This document shows, one piece after another, positions 36,339 through 45,600 of a stretch of 64,000 nucleotides of DNA. Position 1 is the stretch's first letter. Each line of letters starts with the position of its first letter. The notes under the pieces are model-generated. The model did not search any database and was not told where the DNA came from. It saw only the letters and a list, made by a program, of their open reading frames with translations. This stretch comes from Acanthamoeba castellanii str. Neff (lineage: Eukaryota > Discosea > Longamoebia > Acanthamoebidae), in NCBI RefSeq assembly GCF_000313135.1, contig NW_004457431.1, positions 236,935 through 300,934 on the forward strand, read 5' to 3'. The translations under genes and the position numbers were made by a program.

Positions 36339-38975
36339 TCACTGCTTGATGAAGACCCAGCCGTAGAAGGGATCGGTGGGCGCCTCGAACGACACGACCT
36401 GGGTGGGTCCGCCGAACCACGAGGGGTCGCCGACCTTGAAGTGCACCAGCACGTTGGTGAAACCGGCCTCGACGGCGGGGCAGGCTGCAGTGCCCGGGTT
36501 GGGACCCAGCGTGCGGAACGTGTTGTCGTGCTCCCACACGGCCTTGGTCACGCCCAGATCGCTTGCTGGGATATTGGTTCCTGTTCGCACCACAACACGG
36601 CGGATAAATGAGCATTGCATTTGCTGTGCGTCAGGGAGGGGGGGGGGTCAAGCATTACCGGCGAGGCTAAAGAAGAGGAGGAGCTGGTTGTTGGGCAGAT
36701 CGGACTTGACGGTGACGTTGCCGGTCATGAACCTGGTCGTTCACGCGTAAGATTCCCTGTCTCGATTGGGGGTGGCGTAGATAGGAGTTAAAATGGGTGT
36801 GGTGGAGCCGCACCCGCCGAGAACGGAGGCAAGGTAGGTGCCCGCGTAGGCCGTGAGGTTGCCCGGGTTGTTGGGGATCGGCTGCAGGTCCCACAGCGTC
36901 TGCTCGATGGCCGGCAGCAGAAGTGCGATAGGCTCCCACGGCATCGCGTAGCCGTTGGCCTGCATGATCATCGCTGGAGAGACGTGGCGTCACCAAAAGA
37001 AAGAATGAAAGAAAAGAAACGATCGGAGTAGGCCCACCACACGCTACGCACCTGTCTTGATCTCGGGGAACATGGCCAGCACGCTGACGTAGCCCGGCAT
37101 GCTGCCGGCCTTGATGCGGACCCAGTAGGGCGGCATGTCCTTGCCAAAGGCGCGGCTGTGGTACACCTCGAACGGAAACCCGTACCCGCTCGTCTGCCCG
37201 AGAACGAGGCATGTGAGACCCTTTAGCTGTGCCCTCTCTCTCTCTCTCTGGGGATTGAATGGGAGGGGGGTCGTTACCTGGTCGTCGTTGATGAACGACG
37301 GGGTGAGCATCTCGCGCAGCGTGCTCGAGTAGATGCCCAGCACGTTCTTGCGCTCGTCCTGGCCCACCATGAAGAGCGACGCCAGCTTGGCCAGGTCCTT
37401 CACCGTGGAGTACACCTGCAGCACCACAGTAAAAGTGGTGAGCGGTTCGGTGGTGGGCCTGGGGCAGCAGTGGTGGTGAAGTGGGCGCAGTAAGTACGTT
37501 GCCAGTCGCGCGCGCCCAGTTGAGGTCGGCGTGCGCCACAAACGACGGGAAGGTGATGTTGCCCGCCCTGCCCGGCGGCACCCTCTTGGCCATGTCCGAC
37601 CAGAGTTGTAGGCCAAGAACGAGCTGTCCATTCCTGTGTATGTGGTGGTTCACATCGGGAGCGATTGCAGCGGCGGCTGGGGCTGTGATGGGGGACCTAC
37701 CGAGGGGCTTGAAGATGTGCTGGGTGATGTAGTCCTCGTAGGACATGCCCACGACGGACTCCAGCGCGCGCCCGATGATCGCGTAGGCCCCGTCGGCGTA
37801 GTGCGGGTTCTGCCACATCGGCACCGACGGCTGGCGAACATAATAGAATCAGGTCTTAGCGACCCCGCCCCAATTGCGCCTGCGAGCGAGTGAACCACGC
37901 ACCGGATCGGCAGTGACGCGCTTCCACGCCTCGGCGTTGGAGATCTGGCAGGCATCGCCCAGGAAGGGCTCCAAGATGGTGAAGAAGTTGCAGGGCGTCG
38001 CTCCCGTCAGGCCACTGTGTTTAGTTTGGTGGGTTACTATACTAAACTATAGTTCTTTTGATGGTCTGTCGTACCTGATCTGACCGGCGAGGGTGCGCCA
38101 GGTGATGCCGGGGTTGTTCTTGAAGGGCGTCGGCCACACCAGCTCCGGCACGTATTTCTGTTTGCGGCAGGTCGTAGTTAAAACAAGATGCTCATGCGTG
38201 CGCGTTGTTGGGATCGGGGCGGCGTACGCTGACGGGGTCGTCGAGCGAGAGCTTGCCCTGGTCCCTCAGCTGGAAGAGCATGATGTTGGTGATCAGCTTG
38301 GTGATCGACCCCACGCGGTAGATCGTGTTCGTGTCCACTTGCCTGCGTCAGCCACAGGCATGAGTTTTTTTTTAGCCCGATGCCACAGTACCCGGGCGAG
38401 GGCGATCATGAGATGTGGGAGCTCAGTAGCGTACGAGGAGGGGTCGGCGGTGTCGATGAGGCCGTAGCCCTGCCCCCACACGAGCTCCTGGTCGTACACG
38501 ATGCCCACCGACATCGCTTGGACCCCCTGCGCCGCCGTTCGATACACGGCATCGATCTTCTTGATGGCCTCGCGCAGCTGCTCCGGCATGAACTGGAAAG
38601 ACGTTTCCGCATGACACGACACGACACGACACGACACGACACGACACGACACGACACACGCCCATCATCAACAATTTGAACTATGCAGTATCTTCACCGA
38701 AGCGAGGAAGCAAAAAAGCAAAAGAAGAAGGAAGCAGAGCGCACGCGTTGGTTGATGAAGGCCTGGGGAACAGCTCGGGGGTGGTCGGGGCATATGGGGA
38801 TGTCGGTGCCGAGGTCGCGCTTGCTCATCCCGGCCGCGCCGTTGGCACCACTTCGCATCTGCTGTTTGAACAGCAGGCGCTGGGCCTCTTCCCAGGGCAG
38901 CCCGGCGCTCTCCCGGGCCGCGCAGGCCACCAGCACCACCAGTACGACCGCCACCAGCAGCCCTGTTCTCTTCAT
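36339..38975 (-). CDS. Secreted serine beta-lactamase-fold hydrolase (class C / LACTB-like)
   Basis: The start at 38975 gives MKRTGLLVAVVLVVLVACAA, a signal peptide. After an N-terminal segment comes EQLREAIKKIDAVYRTAAQG, then VSIGIVYD-like MSVGIVYDQELVWGQGYG. The catalytic S-x-x-K motif is in YRVGSITKLITNIMLFQLRD. The second motif, usually Y-x-N, reads Y-A-D in HYADGAYAIIGRALESVVGM. The third region is KAGSMPGYVSVLAMFPEIKT. A C-terminal extension includes YAGTYLASV and ends DPFYGWVFIKQ. These eukaryotic proteins are usually peptidases or esterases, so antibiotic resistance should not be assumed. Many short introns rule out bacterial contamination. One intron holds an ACGAC satellite. Confidence 0.9.
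38613..38656 (+). repeat. ACACG pentamer microsatellite in an intron
   Basis: About nine tandem ACACG/CGACA units inside an intron of the beta-lactamase-fold gene, which reads TGTCG on the sense strand. It is responsible for spurious repetitive open frames in this area. Confidence 0.85.
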
Positions 38976-39318
38976 GTCGTGTGCCGTGCTTGTGTTGAAC
39001 TCGGAGAAGAAGAAACTGTAGTGGAGTCTCGAGAGATAGAAAAGCGATTTGAAGAAGGTCGTGCGCACACGGCCCCTGATAGGCAGCTCGCTCCGAAAAA
39101 GGCGAGAAAGAAGCCACCGGCAGCTGGACGCGCGCGACCTTCCTCCGCCTCTTCTGTTGCGTTCTGCTCTGTTCTGGCAGCTCACACACACGGCTCACCT
39201 TGGCGGCGATGTTGATGTGGACGTGGTGGCTGTGTAGCGTGCTTCAATTACGAAACAAAAGGCAAACAGTACTGGCAGGCAAACAGCGAGAGTGGGTCCA
39301 CTGCACGCAGGTCTGATT
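38976..39318. other. intergenic, upstream of the beta-lactamase-fold gene
   Basis: About 340 bp between two minus-strand genes. It presumably holds the promoter and 5' leader of the hydrolase and the 3' UTR of the membrane-protein gene. No gene recognised. Confidence 0.45.
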
Positions 39319-40133
39319 TTACTGGGGGACGCTGGAGGAGGACTCGCCGATCTTGCCGTACTCGCTGGGCTCACCAAGCTCGCCGTTGGTCTCTGCACAC
39401 ACCACCACGTTTGCCATCATCAGCCATACAGCCCACGATCACGATCACGATGAGTTGGTGTAGTGTGTGTGTGTACCGTAGTTGCGCCACAGGAGGTAGC
39501 CGAAGAAGACCTGAGCGGGCTGGATGAGAGTGGTCAGGAAGACGAGGAAACGGAGGAAGTTGAGGAAGCCGGTGCACTGGGCCTCGTCGCCATCGACGTT
39601 GTAGTAGCCGGTGCAGGTGGCGTTGTCGAGGGCGTCGATGGCCTTGACGTTGTAGCCCATGAAGCCGAGCTTGCCAATGACGACGAAGAAGTCGAACAGG
39701 GCCAGGAGGGTGAAGATGAGCATGTGGAGCCTGTCGCGGTCCTTGGTGAAGATGGCGTAGATGCCGAACAGGGCAAACGCGAAGAACTGGAAGCCAATCT
39801 CCCAGGTGCTGCTGAACCAGATGAACAGGGACGCTGTTGTGCACAAGCAGAAGATGAGAATTAGAATTTGGATTAATTGCAAAAAAATGAGCTCATTCGT
39901 AGTGGCAAAAATGCAGGCCTGGGCGTACCGAAGATCTGGTAAATCAGGAGAAGCGCGAGGAAGTAGCGCAGGAAGTTGACGAATCGAGGCTTGATGGCGA
40001 GGAAGATCACGAGGCCGATAGAGAAGAAGACGAACAGGAGACCCAGCAGGGGCACCATGATGCGGTGCATGTCTCCCACGACATCGTGGTAATCCTTCAA
40101 TGCATCGCGCTTGTCCCAGAACGACTCGGCCAT
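39319..40133 (-). CDS. Multi-spanning membrane protein, unknown
   Basis: The start at 40133 gives MAESFWDKRDALKDYHDVVG. Hydrophobic segments follow: MVPLLGLLFVFFSIGLVIFL, FLRYFLALLLIYQIF, ASLFIWFSSTWEIGFQFFAF with ALFGIYAIF, HMLIFTLLALFDFFVVIGKL, and FLRFLVFLTTLIQPAQVFFG. Between the last two is a loop with paired Cys (NATCTGYYNVDGDEAQCTGF) and a potential glycosylation site (NAT). The short hydrophilic C-terminus reads LGEPSEYGKIGESSSSVPQ. That gives roughly five to six spans in about 220 residues and three to four exons. I do not recognise the family; the layout resembles small tetraspan-type proteins, without enough signature to name one. Confidence 0.75.
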
Positions 40134-40384
40134 CTTGCTGCGGGGTGTACAAAGAAACGGGAGGAGGGCGAGATGAAGATTAACTCGAGTCGCCTTGTCG
40201 GGTGCCCGATACAAATTAATATGGCGGAAAAGGAAAATGAAGGTCGCTTTTTATTCCGTGAAATCTTACGGCTCCAGGAATTTCGAGAATGTTACGTTCC
40301 CGCCTTTTTTGAGAGCCGTTGTCCGTGGTCGCGTTGGGGTTTGCGCGCAAGATTGCATCTCGGTAGTACATAGAACTAGTCAAA
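40134..40384. promoter_or_regulatory. divergent promoter region
   Basis: About 250 bp between the membrane-protein gene (minus) and the Mad3/BubR1-like gene (plus). No TATA box is recognised. Confidence 0.45.
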
Positions 40385-41983
40385 ATGGCTGACGAATTGC
40401 TGAAGAAGGAGAACGAGGAGCCCACGGAAGTGGTGGAGCTTTCGGACTGGGAACACTGCAAGGAAAACATTGTTCCGCTTCGTAGGGGTCGCAACGCTCG
40501 CCAACTGGCCGCTGTCTGCTCGTTGGACGGTGCGGAGAGTGCCGTGGACGCGAGGATCGAAGCGCAGAAAAAGTACGGGTCTTCCCCTGTCTACATTCTT
40601 CTTTTTATTGGTTCTAATTTGCCATTTACAGAGCTTGGGAGGACGAAATCGCCAACTACTCTGGCGAAGATCCTTTGGATCTGTGGGCACGGTGCGGCAC
40701 CTTGCTGCGCAACAACGATCTTTGTACTGCGCCATCCTAACAATCTTGGTTTGTGGCAACCAGGTATGTGGACTGGGCACAGCAGAGCCTGGTGGCAGAT
40801 GACAGCCGCCAGCAGCTCATCTCCCTCATCGAACGGTGCACCAAGGTGTTCTCGGGCGAGGCACTGCCGCGCTACCGTGAGGACCCCCGCCTGCTTCGCC
40901 TCTGGCTCGCCTACGTAAGTACACCACTCGGTTGATGCCCTCTTGCTTCCATCCTCATATCTCTCGCCTCTCTCCACAAGACGGACTACTGCGAGGACCC
41001 GCTTGAGGTGTTTAACTACCTGAAGAGCAACAAGATCGGCGAGAAGGAAGCCGTCTTCTACGAGCGATGGGCCTCCGCCCTCGAGTTTCGAGGCAATCAG
41101 GCCCTCTGCCAGAAGGTCTACGAAGCCGGCATCCTCAAGTACCCTCACTCCTCTTCTTTCTATCTTTGCTGCCATCTGATCATGTGGCCGTAGCTCGTGG
41201 CACCCACCCTGACTACTCTGCTCGTCTATACAGGGGAGCTCACCCCGTGGACTGGCTCAAGACCCGGCAAAAGGCATTTCAGAAGCGTCTCATCGAGAAG
41301 ATCAAGCCCACCGCTGCCCAAGGAGGGCTCTCAGCCTCTTCATCTGCTTCAGCGCTCTCCTCGGCTCGTCGGCCAGCCCTCGCGCCTCTGTCCTCCTCCT
41401 CCTCTGCAGCTCGCGCCCCCATGACCGGCCTCCGACCCTCGACCCAGGCTACCGGCATGCAGGCCTCACGCACTTCGACGCTGGGCATGGCCAGTGGTGG
41501 CGTGCGACTCGGGTCGATCGCATCGAGGCCCGTGACCTCGTCGACCTTTGCTTCGGCACCCAACGGCAAGACCGTCAAGTCAGAGATCTACGTTGATCCC
41601 TCGCACTCAGGAGACAACAAGAGCAACAAGAGCAGCGTTAACGTCAACACCAAAGAGGGCCAGCTTCCCCACGTGGCTTCGGCCGCACCCGCAGCCGGCC
41701 TCACCACCGAGGGCAAGTGGTGTACCCTGGCGCCCCTGCAGGAGCGCCAGAAGGAGAATCGGCCTCTGCCTCAGAAGTGGAGCGAGACCACGGTATGCTA
41801 TGCACCATCCGTTCACCGTAGCACGAGTTCTTCCTGGGTGGCGATAACCGAGGCGCATCTAACGTTACACCGTGCTTACACCTTCACCGCAATCCCCTCA
41901 ACCCACAGCTGCCCCAGAAGACGAAGGCCAAGCCATCTACAACGGAGAGCTTTTCCATCTTCGTGGACGACGAGTTCCAGTAA
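40385..41983 (+). CDS. Mad3/BubR1-like spindle checkpoint protein without kinase domain
   Basis: Part of the mitotic checkpoint complex that inhibits APC/C-Cdc20. The start at 40385 gives MADELLKKENEEP and then the first KEN box in WEHCKENIVPLRRGRNARQL. The TPR-like Mad3/BUB1 homology region follows over several exons: AWEDEIANYSGEDPLDLWAR, YVDWAQQSL, RYREDPRLLRLWLAYTDYCE, DPLEVFNYLKSNKIGEKEA, FYERWASALEFRGNQALCQK, and KGAHPVDWLKTRQKAFQKRL. A Ser/Ala-rich linker leads to a second KEN motif in LQERQKENRPLPQKWSETT, and the protein ends ESFSIFVDDEFQ, matching the short motif after KEN2 in BubR1/Mad3. The gene stops there; no kinase follows, so it is Mad3-type rather than BUB1-type. Confidence 0.9.
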
Positions 41984-42678
41984 TCAGCCTCCAACACGAA
42001 CGAGCAGCTGAATGTCTCCGAGAGTGTGTTTGGGCGCATCTCTCTTGAAGGAATTGTACAAAAAAAATTAAAGAAAAGGAGTTTTTGACACAACACGCGA
42101 GAGCCAAAAGAAGAAAAAGATCAAGAATGCCGAAGGCCGCAGCTGTGCAGCGCCACTCATCTTCCTCCTGCATAGATGATTCTCTTCAGACGCTTTAAGG
42201 GCTAGGTTGGGGTCCGGAAGAGGCGTCCCAACTCCCCCCCCCGGACCCCGCTGTCTGTCTGTCTCGCGCTTTGGGGGGAAAAAAGAGGGAAAAGATTGGC
42301 CGGCCCTCGGGTACCACGGACAAACGGTTGCGGAAGATGGCTCGGTCACCTGCCGACGGCTACACGGTGTGAACTCTCCGGAGTTGAACAGTACGACAGT
42401 TGCGGCCGAACACCACATGTTCCCTATCGTCGAGTCTCGGACACCACGATCGAGACCACCTTCGCCTGTGTGCTTGCCGTGTGGGTGCACGACGCCCTGC
42501 CACCGCGCGGAGAGCCCAACAACACGGGTCATTTCCTGGCCTCCACTCCGCCAATGGGGCTTATGGCTCCTCACCACGGGAACTGCCGTGGCGTGCTCCT
42601 GCTATTGTTCCACCAACTCACACCCGAAGCACACAACCAGGCCCTACAATCCTGACTCCTACCCTTACATCTGTCAGG
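41984..42678. other. intergenic, upstream of receptor 1
   Basis: About 700 bp. The first part (to about 42080) is A-rich and presumably the 3' end of the checkpoint gene. A perfect 9-bp GC-rich inverted repeat, GGGGTCCGG at 42209-42217 and CCGGACCCC at 42241-42249, brackets a C-rich loop. Open plus-strand frames from 42207 to 42650 have no protein-like motifs. The receptor promoter and leader should be here. Confidence 0.5.
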
Positions 42679-45600
42679 ATGGGCTCCGGTTCGCTTCCTC
42701 CTCATCGCTCATGGGCCTCGGCTCTGCTGCTCGCCGCGATCGTGGCGGTCGTCTTGTTCGTCTTCGGCCCCGCCGGAAGCCAGGCCATCACCGCCTCCGG
42801 ACCCAGCAGCCTCAACAGCGTCTTCTCCACGTGGCAGACCGCCTACCTCTACACAAGGTACATCTTCCTTCACTCCACCCCTCCCCTAGCCCGTGACCAA
42901 CGCGGAACATGTGCGAACCGCGGACAATCGGGCCGGGTATCCAACAATGGTTGAATAACGTAAGCTCCGCCTGTTCTTTTGCCAATCACCAGGGACGACC
43001 TCACGTTCACCTACACTCCGGTCACTCAAGTAGCCGTGGCGCTCGCCGACACCGCGGTCGATTTTGCGGTGGCGGAGAAGCCCATCTTCAAGCCGGTCTC
43101 CGATGCGAGCGGCGGCCAGCTGGCTCAGCTGCCCATGGCGGCCAGCGCTGTGGTTGTGGGCTACAACCTGCCCAACGCCACCACGGACACACTCGTGCTC
43201 GACATTCCCACCCTCGCCCGAATCTGGCGTCGGGACATCACCGTGTGGAACCACGCGGCCATTGTCGCTCTCAACCCCGCCCTCGCCTCCACACTCACCA
43301 GCGACCCCATCGCGCTGGTCTACAAGCAGGCGGCCGACCAACTGGAGGCTGACGTCACCGCGGCCTTCGTCCAGGCCCTCTCCCACGATGCGGCCTTCGA
43401 GTCGGCGATCACCGCCGCCGGAGGCACGCTCTACAGCATGCTCGGAACCACCGGCTATCCGATCGCCAATCAGAGCCAGGCCATCAGTCTGCTCGACACC
43501 ACCCCCTACACCATGGGCTACTTCGCGCTCCGCGATGCGGACCGGGTCGGAATCAAGTACGCGGCGATGAAGGACACCAACGGCACCACGGTGCAGGCCT
43601 CGACCACCTCGGTGCAGGCGGCCATGTCCTACTACCGCGAGACCGTCATCGCGCAGCAGTTCGTGGCCGACATCTCCAACGGCGGCAACGGCAGCTGGCC
43701 GATGAGCTTCCTCGCGTCTGTCGTACTCGTAACGCAGAACCGTACGCACTCAAACAAGTGCGTCATGCTCAAGGACATCATGGACCACCTCAGCTGGATA
43801 CAGGCATTCCACTCCCCTCCCCTCTCTAATGCAACGGCCCACCAGTCCCGCTGACCGGGAAGCAACAACAGGTGAACGACTATGCGGTTCAGCTGACGCA
43901 GAACGACGGCTACATTCCGCTGGATATTGCCTACCGTCGCAACCTGATCGACGTGATGGGCACGGTCACGTGCAATGGCGACCGGGCCTCCAGCTCGGCC
44001 TATGTGCTCGGGCTCGGCGGCCCGCTGCCGGTCTACACGGCCTGGGCGTCGGAGTACACCGACAGCGCGCTCAAGCTCAAGTACTTCTCTGGCGATGCGC
44101 TCACCTCGACTAAGTACATGCAGTCAGGTAAGGTTTATGGTGGCCACCACTCAAACTCCGACCGAACACAGTCTTAAGACACCTATGTCCGTGCCTCTAG
44201 ATGACATCGACTTCGGTTCTACTGTGGTGCCCCTGAGCGCCGCGACTCTGGAGCCCATGCCCGACGTGGTTGCCGTCAAAGTCAACGCCCACGCCTACTG
44301 CTTCACCTACAACGTACCTATCACCCCGATTGTTGGCCTGTGTGCCAGCTGTTTGTACTAAGCAACTCCAATCCTGTGCAGCTTCCTGAATTGCTGGGCC
44401 AGGACTCGATCGTCCTTCACTGGGAAACTGTGTCGGACATTTACCTGAACAAGGTTCGCCACATACGCCCCGAGACCAGGCTTTGCTGTGAACGTCGAGC
44501 CTGACTGCTTGGTTTTGACTTTCCAGATCAAAATGTGGAATGACACGGCCATCAAGGCGCTCAACCCAACCATCGCTCACCTTCTCCCGGAGACTGAGAT
44601 CATCGTGGCCTACGTCACCACCGCACAGACCTCTGTGCAGGCCATCATGGAGGCAATCAGCGATCGTGTGCCTGAGTTCAAGGACGAAGTACGTCGCCCG
44701 CCCCCTTAAAATATGCGTGAACACAATCTCACCCCGTAGCTTTCTCGCTTCCGTTACATCCAGGTTGGTCCGGTCTCTCTGCCCAACTTGCCCGTGGCCG
44801 CTGAGACATGGCGCACGCGCACCGTGACTGGCCTGGGAACCATGCAAGACTTGCTCCTGCAGACGGAGCACGTGTTCGCCGGCTGGGTCCACTTCTGGAC
44901 GCTCAACGGTGCGCCCACGCTCCAGTTTGCCCGCATTCCCAACGTCGATGGCGGCCTTGTCATCCCCGAGGAGGACACCATCGTGTCAGCCATCTCCCAC
45001 TACCAGGGCGCCTCGACCGATCTCTACATCAAGATGGGTGCGTTCATCATCATCGACACCATCACACCAGAGCAATCCTTTTCTCATTTACTTCTCCGTG
45101 TTGCGTGCTGCCCGTACGAAAAACAGCGCCTGGCGCCGACAGCTACCCGATGGTGACCTTCAACGCGCTCATGATCCGCACGGAGACCATGCGGGACTTC
45201 ACCAAGGCGCAGGCGCTGGTCGACTGGATCTACTGGAGCCAGACCGACTCCAGCGCCGCCCAGATTGCCAGCTCGTACGATAATCATCCATCTTTCTCAA
45301 TCTCGTCGTCTGCTCGATCTAATACGGGGCGTGACACTGTGATGCTCTCCAGATCCCACATGGTGGTGGCATCGCTGGCCCAGCCGGCCAAGGCCACGCT
45401 GCTCGAGCAGCTGGCGAGCGTGACCTCGAACGGCGTGCAGGTCTTCTCGCTGGCCAACTGCATCTACGAGGGCACCATCTGCTTCGACCTGGGCAAGTGC
45501 GTGAGCGGCGCGTGCGTGTGCAACAGCAACCGCGAGGGCGACTTCTGCGAGAATGCTAAAAGTGCGTTTTGACTCCCATCTTGCTCTCCTTTGCGCAGCA

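Noticed and set aside
38406..38674. Repetitive Cys-Arg-Val open frames
   Set aside because: They arise from the ACACG microsatellite in an intron; the real exons of the hydrolase flank it.
36339..38975. Bacterial contamination or recent bacterial transfer of a beta-lactamase
   Set aside because: The gene is split by many short introns with the host's donor style and has host codon use; similar secreted proteins occur in eukaryotes.
42207..42655. Upstream exon of receptor 1
   Set aside because: The frame lacks protein-like motifs, and the signal peptide encoded at 42679 makes an upstream coding exon unlikely.
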